The notes under the pieces: model-generated
What the model was told of the DNA's origin: nothing
Seen by the model: the letters and a program-made list of their open reading frames with translations, nothing else
The model's database searches: none
Program-made: the position numbers and the translations under genes
Shown: piece by piece, positions 11,268-20,302 of the stretch
Position numbering within the stretch: position 1 is the stretch's first letter
How the letters are laid out: each line of letters opens with the position of its first letter
Origin: Thiogranum sp.
GTDB lineage: Bacteria; Pseudomonadota; Gammaproteobacteria; DSM-19610
Assembly: GCA_030148805.1 (NCBI GenBank)
Contig: JASBSS010000011.1
Location: 62,001 to 126,000 of the forward strand
DNA length: 64,000 nucleotides
Direction of reading: 5' to 3'

Positions 11268-12056
11268 TCAGTTTTTGAAGATCTTCTTGAAAAACGCCTG
11301 GGTACGACGCCAGGAATCCTCGTCGGCCTGTGGATCGTAGGCCAGCGGCATGGCGAAGCGCGCGGCGTACCCGTCAGCCGCGGGGTTGGTGAAACTGTGC
11401 TTGACCCCCGGATAGCTGACCACCCGGAAATTGGCACCAGCGTGGCGCATTTCCTGCTCGAAGGCGGTCACCGTTTCGGCAGGCGCAAACGGATCGGCGG
11501 CGCCGGTAAACACCAGCACCCGTGCCTTGACCCGCCCCTTTTGCGCCGGCTCGGTGGTGCCCAGACTACCGTGGAAACTGACTACGCCGTCGAGGTCCTC
11601 ACCGATGCGCGCCATATGCAACACCACGCCACCGCCGAAACAATAGCCGATCGCCGCAACGTGCCGGGGGTCGACGGTCGCTTGTTGCTGTAAAATGGAT
11701 TTGGCCTTGTTGAAGCGCTTCTCTGCCTGCGGCATGTCGCTCATCACCGCCTGCATGAAGCGCTTGGCGTCCTCGGGATGATCGGCCACTTTCCCGCTGC
11801 CATACATATCCAGGGCGAAGGCGGTGTAACCCAGCTCCGCCAGCTTGTCGGCACGCTGGCGGGCATAGGCGTTGTGCCCCCACCATTCATGGACCACGAG
11901 GATGCCGGGGCGCTTGCCGGTGACGGCGTCGTCCCAGGCGAGATAACCGGTGAAATCCTTGCCGTCGACCTGGTAGACGATCTCCTTGCCGCGCAACGCC
12001 GCGTGACCGGCCGAGGTCAAACCGCACAGCAGTACCCATACCAACAAACGTTTCAT
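11268..12056 (-). CDS. dienelactone hydrolase family protein (exported)
   Basis: An alpha/beta hydrolase of the dienelactone hydrolase family, 262 aa. An N-terminal signal peptide (about 1-19, ending AGHA) suggests a periplasmic location, unlike classical catabolic DLH. The catalytic triad is visible: C139 in GYCFGGG, D188 in GAADPFAP and H220 in VKHSFTNP. It starts at 12056 after a strong GGGGAGGGAG site and overlaps the glutaredoxin-like gene by ATGA. The substrate is unknown; no aromatic catabolism genes are nearby. Confidence 0.88.
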   Translation of the reverse strand: MKRLLVWVLLCGLTSAGHAALRGKEIVYQVDGKDFTGYLAWDDAVTGKRPGILVVHEWWGHNAYARQRADKLAELGYTAFALDMYGSGKVADHPEDAKRFMQAVMSDMPQAEKRFNKAKSILQQQATVDPRHVAAIGYCFGGGVVLHMARIGEDLDGVVSFHGSLGTTEPAQKGRVKARVLVFTGAADPFAPAETVTAFEQEMRHAGANFRVVSYPGVKHSFTNPAADGYAARFAMPLAYDPQADEDSWRRTQAFFKKIFKN

Positions 12057-12328
12057 TTCTCCCTCCCCGTTACGCCGGACTCGCCGCCGCAGACCCTGCT
12101 CACCGCAGACGCGTCGAGATGATAGTGGCACAGCTCGCGTTCACCGAGACACAGCACCGGCACCCATTCATCGTAACGCCGGCGCAGGCCCGGATCACGG
12201 TCGATGTCCACCAGGCGCAGACCAAAGCGCAGACGTGATTGCAGGCCCCGAAGGGCCTGCCGCATAGTTTCACACAGATGGCAGCCTTCCCGGTAATACA
12301 GGGTCAGCTCTACCGGGTCTTGGGTCAA
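12053..12328 (-). CDS. glutaredoxin-like protein (DUF836 type)
   Basis: A 91-aa thioredoxin-fold protein with the redox motif CHLC (C16-C19) after a TLYYREGCHLC start and the VPVLCLGERELC strand holding the cis-Pro. It belongs to the DUF836 glutaredoxin-like group. It is translationally coupled on both sides, by 4-bp overlaps with mucD and with the dienelactone hydrolase gene, which places it in the rpoE regulon by position. The extra cysteines C60 and C67 could form a second redox pair. Its partner is unknown. Confidence 0.82.
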   Translation of the reverse strand: MTQDPVELTLYYREGCHLCETMRQALRGLQSRLRFGLRLVDIDRDPGLRRRYDEWVPVLCLGERELCHYHLDASAVSRVCGGESGVTGREK

Positions 12329-13764
12329 TCGGCCTCCGGCGGCACCTTCAGCGCCAGGAAGATCGGCCCCCCGCGCCGTTGCACCAGCATGGCCACCGAT
12401 TTGCCGGCCGGGAGTTTGTCCACCAGCTTCTTGAACCCGACGGCGTTTTCGACCGGTTTGTTATCGATGCGCAGAATGACATCGCCGTTGCGCACCCCGG
12501 CTTCCGCCGCCGCGCCGTCACCGACCGACTCGACCAACACGCCGCCGTCGATCTCCAGTTCCTTACGCTGTTGCGGCGTGAGGTCGGCGACATTCAGGGC
12601 GAGGCGGTTGTCCGCCGTGGTCGGATTTTCCGTCGCCTTGGCCACCGCCTTGTCCTGCTCCGGCAGCTCCCCGAGCGTCACCCACAGCGTCTGGCTGCGG
12701 CCGTTGCGGATCACCTTGACCGGCACCTTCTTGCCCACCGGGGTGCTACCGACCACCGGCGGCAACGCCGAGGAGCGTTCGATGTCCTTGCCGTTGAAGG
12801 CCACCACCACGTCACCGACCTGGAAGCCGGCCTTGGCCGCCGGGCTGTCGGGCAGCACCTTGGCCACCAACGCGCCCTGCGGCTTGCTCATGCCGAAAGA
12901 CTGCGCCAGATCCAGCGTCACGTCCTGGATCAACACGCCCAGCCAGCCGCGGCTGACCTTGCCGTGTTCCTTGAGCTGGTTGGCGACATCCATCGCCACT
13001 TCGATCGGGATGGAGAACGACAGCCCCATGTAACCGCCGGTGCGGCTGTAGATCTGCGAGTTCACGCCCACCACCTCACCGTCGAGGTTGAACAGCGGGC
13101 CGCCGGAGTTGCCTGGGTTGATGGCCACGTCGGTCTGGATGAAAGGCACGTAGTTCTCTCGCGGCAGCGCGCGCCCGGTGGCGCTGACGATACCGGCGGT
13201 GGCGGAGCGCTCGAAACCGAAAGGCGAACCGATCGCCAACACCCATTCGCCAACCTTGAGATCCTTGGACTTGCCGATTTTCGCCACCGGCAGGTGATCG
13301 GCCTTGATCTTCACCAGCGCGATATCGCTCTGCTCGTCGCTGCCGATGACCGTGGCCTTCAGTTCACGCCGGTCCTCCAGGCGCACGATGATCTCCTCGG
13401 CGCCCTTGACCACGTGGTTGTTGGTCAGGATATAGCCGTCCTCGGAGATGATGAAACCCGAGCCGAGCGACTTGGCCTCGCGCTCGTGCGGCATCTCGCC
13501 GCCGGGGCCGCCGGGTTCGCCGAAAAAGTGCTTGAACAGGTCGCCGAAGGGCGAGCCTTCCGGCAGATCGGGGATTTCGATGCCCTCCGGCAGATTCATG
13601 CTGCCGGTCTTGATCTTCTGCGTGGTGCTGATATTGACCACCGCGTCGCTGGTTTGCTCCACCAGTTGGGTGAAGTCGGGCAGATCGCGCGCCTGGGCCT
13701 GGCCGGCCAGCAGGCCGGCTGTCAGCAGCACGATCGTCCAGCTTTTATTTACCAAGGAATTCAT
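12325..13764 (-). CDS. mucD: periplasmic serine protease Do (DegP/MucD)
   Basis: An envelope quality-control protease and chaperone. The 479-aa protein has a signal peptide (cleavage probably after AQA, about residue 25), a trypsin-like domain with the triad H117, D147 and S220 (GNSGGP), and two PDZ domains (about 275-365 and 390-475). The short linker and its place after rseC match MucD of the alg/muc operon. It degrades misfolded periplasmic proteins and dampens sigma-E signalling in Pseudomonas; the role here is inferred from synteny. Confidence 0.95.
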   Translation of the reverse strand: MNSLVNKSWTIVLLTAGLLAGQAQARDLPDFTQLVEQTSDAVVNISTTQKIKTGSMNLPEGIEIPDLPEGSPFGDLFKHFFGEPGGPGGEMPHEREAKSLGSGFIISEDGYILTNNHVVKGAEEIIVRLEDRRELKATVIGSDEQSDIALVKIKADHLPVAKIGKSKDLKVGEWVLAIGSPFGFERSATAGIVSATGRALPRENYVPFIQTDVAINPGNSGGPLFNLDGEVVGVNSQIYSRTGGYMGLSFSIPIEVAMDVANQLKEHGKVSRGWLGVLIQDVTLDLAQSFGMSKPQGALVAKVLPDSPAAKAGFQVGDVVVAFNGKDIERSSALPPVVGSTPVGKKVPVKVIRNGRSQTLWVTLGELPEQDKAVAKATENPTTADNRLALNVADLTPQQRKELEIDGGVLVESVGDGAAAEAGVRNGDVILRIDNKPVENAVGFKKLVDKLPAGKSVAMLVQRRGGPIFLALKVPPEAD

Positions 13765-13799
13765 AGTCTCTCCTGATTCATGAATAGGACGCTCCGGCC

Positions 13800-14258
13800 T
13801 CAGGCCGGGGCCGTCAGACGCCGCAGCACCACGGGCTGATAGCTGCGATCATGCTGAATCCGCCGGGTGAAGCGCCGCAGCCACAGCAGACCCGCGGCCA
13901 GACCCGCCAGGCCCAGGACCAGGCTGGCGGCCTCGCCACTGTGCCACAAACCGTTGCCCGCGCCCAAGCGGCCCAGCACCGCCCCCAGCAGCAGCAACGC
14001 CAACGGCAGCGCGTACACCGCCAGCGACCCGCGCACCAGTGCCTGTTCGGCGATACCGATCACCACGCGATCGCCCACCGCCAGGGGCATGTCCGCCAGC
14101 ACCCGGATGCGGGTACGTCGCTGGCCGAGCACCTTCGCCAGACTGGCCGTGCCGCAGCCCTTGTTCGCGGCGCAACCCGAGCAGGTGGAGCGACGCTGCG
14201 TCTCCACCCAGACATCCTCGGCCTGGACGCTGACCACCTGGGCGTTTTCCTCGATCAT
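13800..14258 (-). CDS. rseC: RseC/MucC family membrane protein
   Basis: A 152-aa inner-membrane protein of the RseC / SoxR-reducing family. The N-terminal soluble part has the cysteine cluster C26, C29 and C35 (RRSTCSGCAANKGCG), followed by two transmembrane helices (about 78-95 and 107-126). RseC modulates sigma-E activity positively in E. coli and may supply electrons through the cysteine cluster. It lies 4 nt after rseB. Confidence 0.93.
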   Translation of the reverse strand: MIEENAQVVSVQAEDVWVETQRRSTCSGCAANKGCGTASLAKVLGQRRTRIRVLADMPLAVGDRVVIGIAEQALVRGSLAVYALPLALLLLGAVLGRLGAGNGLWHSGEAASLVLGLAGLAAGLLWLRRFTRRIQHDRSYQPVVLRRLTAPA

Positions 14259-14262
14259 GGCG

Positions 14263-15237
14263 CTACTTAGGGCGTACCGATTTGCCGATCATTTCCACGG
14301 TGCGACGCGGTACTTCGCCGACCACGGTGACATAGTAGTCGTCCACCATCGTGCCATAGGCGTTAAGGGCGCCGCGGTGACTGACTCCATTATAGTTGTC
14401 CTGGCCCTGCGCGGCCTCCACATAGACCGAGACGCTGGCCAGACCGTCGCTGTAGACCCAATGTTCCACCCCGGGTTCATGGGCCGAAAGCTGGTGCCAA
14501 CCGTGATCGGTCAGCATGAAGCCTTCCGGCACCTGGAACACCTTCCAACGCGAGACGCCTTTCTTACCGGCGCGCTGTGGTTGCTGCTCCGGTTCCCGCT
14601 GCCAGGTGTAGTCCGCGCCGCTCAGATCCGGCAACAATTCGGCGGCGTCGATACGGGCGGGAAAATCCACCGAAGTGAACATCACCTGTTCGATCACCCG
14701 GCCCTTGGGATCGGTCAACTCCGAACGCAGCACCAGGTGGCTGTCCTCGTGCACGCACAGACGCCGCCCATAGCGCAGGCTGTCGCGGGGTTTCACCGCC
14801 ACGATGCGACAGTCCCGGCCGGCCACCCGGTCTTCGCCCTTCACCTGAAAATCGTAATAGCGCTCGAGCTGCATCAGCTCGCTCGGAAGACTGAAGGGAA
14901 ACGGCGTGCGCGGACGGCTTTTGTTGACCTGCACCGCCTGGCGGTCGCCGAGTATACAGGTCACCTCCTGACGGTCGCGCAGCACTTCGCGGCGCGGACC
15001 GGTGAGCGAGAGCAGCCGCTCGCGCTCACCGTTCTCGTCCATGGCGTGGACGATCTGCATGGCCTCCAGTTTGCCTTCGTTTTGATAGACGAAAATGCCA
15101 GTGTAGTTCAGCGACTGGGCGGCTTTTGACATGCGCTCCAGCCATTGCCGGCCATCCAGGGAACCGTCGGCGTACGACGCCGGCAGGTACGTCAACAGCA
15201 ACAGCGCGAGCAGGGAGGGATGGAACGAAGGCGTCAT
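14263..15237 (-). CDS. rseB: sigma-E regulator RseB/MucB
   Basis: A periplasmic sensor that binds RseA and protects it from DegS until LPS or mislocalised lipoprotein ligands appear. In 324 aa it has a signal peptide (about 1-23, ending SYA), the LolA-like large domain (GIFVYQNEGKLEAMQIVH start) and the small C-terminal domain. The start at 15237 overlaps the rseA stop by one base (TAATG). The open frame extends upstream but lies inside rseA. Confidence 0.95.
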   Translation of the reverse strand: MTPSFHPSLLALLLLTYLPASYADGSLDGRQWLERMSKAAQSLNYTGIFVYQNEGKLEAMQIVHAMDENGERERLLSLTGPRREVLRDRQEVTCILGDRQAVQVNKSRPRTPFPFSLPSELMQLERYYDFQVKGEDRVAGRDCRIVAVKPRDSLRYGRRLCVHEDSHLVLRSELTDPKGRVIEQVMFTSVDFPARIDAAELLPDLSGADYTWQREPEQQPQRAGKKGVSRWKVFQVPEGFMLTDHGWHQLSAHEPGVEHWVYSDGLASVSVYVEAAQGQDNYNGVSHRGALNAYGTMVDDYYVTVVGEVPRRTVEMIGKSVRPK

Positions 15238-15809
15238 TACTCGTTGGTATCGTAACCGACGATGCGCACATAAGGCATGACACCCTGCACGCCGCGGCTG
15301 GCGGCATACTCGTTGTGATTGACCAGATAACCCGACAGACGCTTGTCGATATGCGGATCCAGTCGTGCCCATTGATCGTCGCTCGGGATGTCGTTGACCT
15401 GGGCCACGTTCGCCGTCGGGCTCAGCGGCTGCGCCGAGGCCAGTGCCGGCGCCTGGCGGCTGGTTTCGGTGGTACGCAAGGAGGAGACTGAAAGTACCGC
15501 CACCAGCGCCACCGACGCGGCCACCGCCAGACCCGCCAGCGGTCGCCACCAATGGCCCTGCCCGGCGCGCGCGCCGGGCACCTGGATGGGCGCGTCGTCG
15601 GCCAGCGCCCGCTGCACCCGGTCGGCCACGCCCAGCGTGGCAGCCTCGACATCGCCGCCACGCATCACTTCGCCGATCAGCTGGTAGCGTCCCAGACAGG
15701 CGCGCAGCTGCGGGTCACGCTGCATGCGGCCCAACAACAAGGGCCGTTCCGCGGCGCTCAGCTCGTCGTCCGCCAGGGCGGACAGTTGTTCGCGTATTTC
15801 ATCTTTCAT
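15237..15809 (-). CDS. rseA: anti-sigma-E factor RseA/MucA
   Basis: A single-span inner-membrane anti-sigma factor. In 190 aa the cytoplasmic N-terminal domain has the ASD signature (QLSALADDELSAAERPLLL), a membrane helix spans about 90-108, and the periplasmic part ends in VRIVGYDTNE. The exposed C-terminus recognised by the DegS PDZ in E. coli ends in Phe; here it ends in Glu, so the protease trigger may differ. It lies 2 nt after rpoE. Confidence 0.94.
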   Translation of the reverse strand: MKDEIREQLSALADDELSAAERPLLLGRMQRDPQLRACLGRYQLIGEVMRGGDVEAATLGVADRVQRALADDAPIQVPGARAGQGHWWRPLAGLAVAASVALVAVLSVSSLRTTETSRQAPALASAQPLSPTANVAQVNDIPSDDQWARLDPHIDKRLSGYLVNHNEYAASRGVQGVMPYVRIVGYDTNE

Positions 15810-15811
15810 GG

Positions 15812-16405
15812 CTACACACCTGCGTCGGATTCGTCGATCAGGGGACGGATCCGCTTCTCGATCGCGTCTCGGGCCCTGAATATCCGGGAGCGTACCGTGC
15901 CGATGGGGCAGTCCATGGCAGCGGCAATCTCCTCGTAACTCAACCCTTCGAGTTCGCGCAGCACAATCGCCACACGCAGCTCCTCGGGCAATTCATCGAT
16001 CGCGTCCTGGATCGTTTTCGCCAACTCGCTTTTGAGCGCCAGTCGCTCGGGGGTGGCGTATTCCTTCAGACCGGCGCCGGCGTCGAATTGTTCCGCCTCC
16101 TGGGCGTCAATATCATCTTTCGGGGGGCGTCTCCCGGCCGCCACCAGGTAGTTCTTGGCCGTATTGATGGCAATGCGGTACAGCCAGGTGTAAAACGCAC
16201 TGTCGCCGCGAAAATTGGGCAAGGCGCGGTAGGCCTTGATGAAGGCCTCCTGGGCCACGTCCAGTACTTCGGCCGGGTCGTGGATGTAACGGCTGATGAC
16301 GTTGGCGAGTTTGTGCTCGTACTTGCGCACCAGAATGTCAAACGCGGCCTTTTCGCCACTCTGCACCCGCTCGACCAGGTCCTGGTCAAGATTGCGTTCG
16401 CCCAT
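15812..16405 (-). CDS. rpoE: RNA polymerase sigma-E factor (RpoE/AlgU)
   Basis: An ECF sigma factor for envelope stress. In 197 aa, region 2 is DLVERVQSGEKAAFDILVRKY through FRGDSAFYTWLYRIAIN and region 4 is LRELEGLSYEEIAAAMDCP with GTVRSRIFRAR. The ATG at 16405 was preferred over 16441 because it has an AGAGGA site 8 nt upstream, gives the usual N-terminus, and leaves a leader of about 35 nt behind the candidate sigma-E promoter at 16449-16475. It is divergent from nadB, as in E. coli. Confidence 0.95.
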   Translation of the reverse strand: MGERNLDQDLVERVQSGEKAAFDILVRKYEHKLANVISRYIHDPAEVLDVAQEAFIKAYRALPNFRGDSAFYTWLYRIAINTAKNYLVAAGRRPPKDDIDAQEAEQFDAGAGLKEYATPERLALKSELAKTIQDAIDELPEELRVAIVLRELEGLSYEEIAAAMDCPIGTVRSRIFRARDAIEKRIRPLIDESDAGV

Positions 16406-16448
16406 TCGGGCTATCCTCTCTTTTTCCAGGACGGCTTGCATGCCACTT

Positions 16449-16475
16449 CTAGACCCGAAAAAACCCTAAGAGTTC
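16449..16475 (-). promoter_or_regulatory. candidate sigma-E autoregulatory promoter
   Basis: On the minus strand, GAACTC (16470-16475) and TCTAG (16449-16453) are separated by 16 nt, close to the AlgU/RpoE consensus GAACTT-N16-TCTGA. Transcription would begin near 16442, about 36 nt before the rpoE ATG. Confidence 0.7.
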
Positions 16476-16578
16476 GCCAGTTTACCGGATTTGGGGTACC
16501 GTTTATCAACAAAGCTCTGTAATCTGAGTACGTTAAACGAGGCAACCATACCCGATTCCGGGAGCCGGCCACAAGCGA

Positions 16579-18258
16579 ATGCACACCCAGCACCAATACG
16601 ATGTCCTCATTATCGGCAGCGGCGCGGCCGGGCTGACCCTGGCCCTGCGGCTGCCCGCCCGCGCCCGCATCGCCGTGATCTCCAAGGGGCCGCTGCGCGA
16701 GGGCAACACCTGGTACGCCCAGGGCGGCATTTCCGCGGTGCTGGACCACAAGGACTCGATCGAGTCGCATATCGCCGATACCATGGACGCCGGGGCCGGC
16801 CTGTGCGACCCCGAGGCGGTCCGTTTCACGGTCGAACAGGGCCCCGAGGCGGTCCAGTGGCTGATCGACCTGGGCGTGCCCTTCACCCGCCGCGACGAGG
16901 CCGAACACGCCAAGGAATTCCACCTCACCCGCGAGGGCGGCCATCAGCACCGGCGGGTCATCCACGCCGCCGACAATACCGGGCAGGCGGTCGAGACCAG
17001 CCTGGTGGAGGCGGTCCGCCAACGCGACAACATCGACCTGCTGGAACGCCACATGGCGGTGGACCTGATCACCGCCGATCGCATCGGGCGCAAGGAAAAC
17101 CATTGCCTGGGCGCTTACGTGCTGGATCGGGGCAAGCATCAGGTGGAGGTGTTTCGGGCCAAGTTCACCGTCCTGGCCTCCGGCGGCGCCAGCAAGGTCT
17201 ATCTCTATACCAGCAACCCCGACACCTCCACCGGCGACGGCATCGCCATGGCCTGGCGCGCCGGCTGCCGGGTGGCCAATCTGGAGTTCAACCAGTTCCA
17301 CCCCACCTGCCTCTACCATCCGCGGGCGAAATCCTTCCTCATCACCGAGGCGGTGCGCGGCGAGGGTGGCAAGTTGCTGCTGCCCGACGGCAAGCCCTTC
17401 ATGCAGCGCTTCGATCCGCGCGGCGAGCTGGCGCCGCGCGACATCGTCGCCCGCGCCATCGACCATGAGATGAAGCGCCACGGCTACGATCATGTGTTGC
17501 TCGACATCTCGCACAAACCGGAAGCCTTCATCAAGAAGCACTTCCCCACCGTCCACCAACGCTGCCTGGAACTGGGTTTCGACATGGCGCGCGAACCGCT
17601 GCCGGTGGTGCCGGCGGCGCACTACACCTGCGGCGGCGTGCGCACCGATCTGCGCGGCCACAGCGATCTGGAGAACCTGTACGTGATTGGCGAAACGGCC
17701 TGTACCGGCCTGCACGGCGCCAACCGCATGGCGAGCAATTCCCTGCTCGAATGCCTGGTCTTCGCCACCGCCGCCGCGGCCGACATCGGCGCGCGGCTCG
17801 ACACCACCAGCCTGCCCCCGGAATTGCCCGAATGGGACGAATCGCAGGTCACCGATTCCGACGAAGAAGTCGTGGTCACCCACAACTGGGGCGAATTGCG
17901 GCGTTTCATGTGGGACTATGTGGGTATCGTAAGGACCGACAAACGCCTGCAGCGCGCACGCCGTCGGGTGGAGTTGTTGCAGCAGGAAATCGAGGACTAT
18001 TACGGCAATTTCCGCGTCACCAACGATCTGTTGGAATTGCGCAACTTGGTGCAGGTCGCCGAGCTGATCATCCGCTCGGCGCAGACGCGCCGGGAGAGCC
18101 GCGGCCTTCACTACACCCTGGACTATCCCCAGACCGACACCAGCCAGCCCCCGCGCGACACCATTCTGGTGCCGGAAAAACGCCGCCGCGGCGAACCCCG
18201 CCGGTCGACCACCGGCATCATGGTCGAACGCCGCAACATCGTCGAGCAGCTGGGCTGA
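16579..18258 (+). CDS. nadB: L-aspartate oxidase
   Basis: The FAD enzyme that makes iminoaspartate for quinolinate and NAD synthesis. In 559 aa it has the FAD loop IIGSGAAGL (11-19), the [21 protein letters not shown] block, the active-site region [11 protein letters not shown] with RGEGG, and the C-terminal flavin contact [19 protein letters not shown]. The dicarboxylate-binding residues follow the NadB pattern rather than succinate dehydrogenase, and no sdhB-like partner is near. It is divergent from rpoE, the arrangement known from E. coli. Confidence 0.96.
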   Translation: MHTQHQYDVLIIGSGAAGLTLALRLPARARIAVISKGPLREGNTWYAQGGISAVLDHKDSIESHIADTMDAGAGLCDPEAVRFTVEQGPEAVQWLIDLGVPFTRRDEAEHAKEFHLTREGGHQHRRVIHAADNTGQAVETSLVEAVRQRDNIDLLERHMAVDLITADRIGRKENHCLGAYVLDRGKHQVEVFRAKFTVLASGGASKVYLYTSNPDTSTGDGIAMAWRAGCRVANLEFNQFHPTCLYHPRAKSFLITEAVRGEGGKLLLPDGKPFMQRFDPRGELAPRDIVARAIDHEMKRHGYDHVLLDISHKPEAFIKKHFPTVHQRCLELGFDMAREPLPVVPAAHYTCGGVRTDLRGHSDLENLYVIGETACTGLHGANRMASNSLLECLVFATAAAADIGARLDTTSLPPELPEWDESQVTDSDEEVVVTHNWGELRRFMWDYVGIVRTDKRLQRARRRVELLQQEIEDYYGNFRVTNDLLELRNLVQVAELIIRSAQTRRESRGLHYTLDYPQTDTSQPPRDTILVPEKRRRGEPRRSTTGIMVERRNIVEQLG

Positions 18259-18326
18259 GGCCAGGCGCGCGCACGGGCGACCCAGGCTCAGCGGCTGTTC
18301 CCGTGAACCTTCCCCAGGCATAGCGT

Positions 18327-18890
18327 ATGGCGATGGAGCTGACCCCTTTTCTTGAGCACCTTGGCTATGTCGGTATTCTGATCGGGACCTTTTTCGAAGG
18401 CGAGACCATCCTCGTCATCGCCGGCTTTCTCGCCCACCAGGATTATCTGGGACTGCCCGGCGTCATCAGCGCCGCCTTCGCCGGCGCGATGCTCGGCGAC
18501 CAGCTGTACTTCCACATCGGCCGCTGGAAAGGTCGCGACTTCATCGCCGCCAGACCGGCGCTTGAACAACGTCGCCAGCGCGTGAGCGCACTGCTGGGTA
18601 AACACCAAACCGGTCTGATACTTGGCTTTCGCTTCGTCTACGGCATCCGCACCGTGACGCCCTTTGTCCTCGGCGCCAGCGCGGTCTCGCCCCTGCGGTT
18701 TTTCTTTCTCAACGCCGCCGGCGCCCTGGCGTGGGCGATTGTCATCGGTAGCGCGGGCTTTTATTTCGGCGCGGCGCTGGAGAAACTCCTGGGGCGGGTT
18801 AAGGACTACGAGTTGCTGGTGATCGCGGGGCTGCTCGCGGTTGCCATCTCGCTGTGGCTGTACCGCCGCCGCGGCGCCAGCAGGAGATAG
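18327..18890 (+). CDS. DedA family membrane protein
   Basis: A 187-aa inner-membrane protein of the DedA/VTT superfamily, thought to translocate undecaprenyl phosphate or phospholipids. The conserved acidic-glycine motif is at FFEGETILVIAGFLA (about 22-36), followed by GAMLGDQLYFHIGRWKG and the arginine motif FRFVYGIRTVTPFVLGAS. Four to five hydrophobic segments can be seen. It begins 68 nt after nadB and converges on the acylphosphatase gene. Confidence 0.88.
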   Translation: MAMELTPFLEHLGYVGILIGTFFEGETILVIAGFLAHQDYLGLPGVISAAFAGAMLGDQLYFHIGRWKGRDFIAARPALEQRRQRVSALLGKHQTGLILGFRFVYGIRTVTPFVLGASAVSPLRFFFLNAAGALAWAIVIGSAGFYFGAALEKLLGRVKDYELLVIAGLLAVAISLWLYRRRGASRR

Positions 18891-18963
18891 CCGGTTGGCA
18901 CACCGGTGGCGCGAGGTAAAGCGCTAGGGCTGGTCCGTCCACGGCGCCGCAAGTTCCTCGCCC

Positions 18964-18981
18964 GAGCCGCAAAAGCGGCTC
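18964..18981 (-). terminator. stem-loop at the end of the acylphosphatase gene
   Basis: A perfect 7-bp stem GAGCCGC/GCGGCTC around a 4-nt loop begins at the acylphosphatase stop codon. No U-tract follows, so intrinsic termination is uncertain; it could also block the convergent dedA transcript. Confidence 0.4.
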
Positions 18982-19246
18982 AGCCGGTGGAAAAGTCCGG
19001 CGGCGCCTGGTGGGCGACCGCTTCACAGCTGACCGCGCTCACCCGCGCCTGGGGCGGGCCGCGATAGAGCCATTCCTTCAAGGCCGCGACCGCCGCGCTC
19101 TCGCCGCAGGCCAGGACCTCCACCGAGCCGTCGCGCAAATTCCTGGCAAAGCCGGTGACACCCAGGCGACGCGCCTCGCGCTGGGTCGAGGCGCGAAAAA
19201 ACACCCCCTGCACCCGCCCGGTCACCCGACAAAGCAGACACTGCAT
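18980..19246 (-). CDS. acylphosphatase
   Basis: A small enzyme (88 aa) that hydrolyses acyl phosphates. The catalytic arginine lies in GRVQGVFFRAST and the catalytic asparagine in GFARNLRDGSVEV; both are intact. The ATG at 19246 follows GGAGG by 8 nt. It is the last gene of the minus-strand run and lies 19 nt after the SCO gene. It carries cysteines at positions 3 and 6. Confidence 0.9.
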   Translation of the reverse strand: MQCLLCRVTGRVQGVFFRASTQREARRLGVTGFARNLRDGSVEVLACGESAAVAALKEWLYRGPPQARVSAVSCEAVAHQAPPDFSTG

Positions 19247-19265
19247 CGAATTTCGCCTCCTCCGG

Positions 19266-19874
19266 TTACCGCGCTCCGTCCCACCTTTCATTGCCGCCCG
19301 CCGCCAGCAGCCCCTGGATACCGGCCAACAGATCGGCATCGCTATCCTCGGCGGTGGCCAGCAAGCGCGCGCGGCCGCGGGGATCGAAAATGAACACCGC
19401 GCTGCTGTGGGAGACCTCATACTGCCCGTCGCCGTCGGCAGGCCCAAGACCATAACTGACACGATAACGCCTGGCCAACGCGCCGAGCTGTTCCTGGCTG
19501 CCACTCAAAGCGACGACCCGCGGGCCGAAAGCCTCGGCGTAGGCGTGCAACACCGCCGGGGTATCGCGGGCCGGATCCACCGAGACGAACAGGATGCTCA
19601 CCCGCGCCGCCGCGGCGCCGAGTCGTCGCACCAGGCCGGCCAGGCGGGCCAGTGTCGTCGGGCAGATGTCCGGGCAATGGGTGTAGCCGAAATACAGCAC
19701 CACCACCTGGCCGGCGAAATCGGCGGCGCGGCGCGTCCGGGCCTCGCCATCGTGCAGCGTAAAGGTCAAGGGCGGTAACAGCGCGCCGATATCGCGCAAC
19801 CGCGCAGGCGACGGCGCGTCACCGCAGGCAGCCAGCACCAGCGCGAGCACCAGTGGCCACACCACGCGCTTCAT
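19266..19874 (-). CDS. SCO1/SenC family copper lipoprotein
   Basis: A thioredoxin-fold copper metallochaperone for the CuA or CuB site of cytochrome c oxidase. In 202 aa it has a lipoprotein signal with lipobox LAAC (C17), the copper ligands C67 and C71 in THCPDICPTT, and the third ligand H156 in EVSHSSAVF. It overlaps the PCuAC gene by ATGA. With PCuAC and CtaG it forms a copper-delivery set. Confidence 0.92.
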   Translation of the reverse strand: MKRVVWPLVLALVLAACGDAPSPARLRDIGALLPPLTFTLHDGEARTRRAADFAGQVVVLYFGYTHCPDICPTTLARLAGLVRRLGAAAARVSILFVSVDPARDTPAVLHAYAEAFGPRVVALSGSQEQLGALARRYRVSYGLGPADGDGQYEVSHSSAVFIFDPRGRARLLATAEDSDADLLAGIQGLLAAGGNERWDGAR

Positions 19875-20302
19875 CGCGCCGTGGCCGGGCGCACCGCGAA
19901 CGGTGCGCGCAGTTGATAGCCGTCGTCGAACTGCAGCAGGAGTTCAACCGTCTGTCCTTGTCGCAGGGCCTGGGCGCGGCCGAACAGCATCAGATGATAG
20001 CCCCCCGGGGAGAAGCTCACCTGCCCCTGGGGGCGCAGCTCCAGGCGCGCCACCGCTTGCATGCGCGCCACGCCGCTTTGGGCCAGGCTGCGGTGGATCT
20101 CGATCCGCCGGAACAGCGGGCTGTGCACCGCCACCAGTGTGTGAGGGCGGGCATCGGGGTTGTGCAGCGTCAGGTAACCGGCCAGCGGAAGGTCGCCGGG
20201 CAACCAGCGGATCCAGGCATCGCTCACCTGCGGCGCGGCCAGGGCCACCCCCTGCCAGCACGCCAACAGCGTGAGCAACAGCCGCTTCGCCGCCGAGTTC
20301 AC
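19871..20302 (-). CDS. PCu(A)C-type periplasmic copper chaperone
   Basis: A 143-aa exported protein (signal peptide about 1-22) with the DUF461/PCuAC fold. The metal motif H-X10-M-X21-H-X-M is complete at H92?-type spacing: His in RIEIHRS, Met in VARMQAV, and the HLM pair in GGYHLMLFG. The usual extra Met just before the first His is replaced by Ile. It delivers Cu(I) with SCO to cytochrome oxidase. It overlaps SCO and ctaG by 4 bp on each side. Confidence 0.9.
   Translation of the reverse strand: MNSAAKRLLLTLLACWQGVALAAPQVSDAWIRWLPGDLPLAGYLTLHNPDARPHTLVAVHSPLFRRIEIHRSLAQSGVARMQAVARLELRPQGQVSFSPGGYHLMLFGRAQALRQGQTVELLLQFDDGYQLRAPFAVRPATAR

Noticed and set aside
16411-18321. 636-aa open frame on the minus strand opposite nadB
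   Set aside because: Antisense shadow of nadB; no domain seen.
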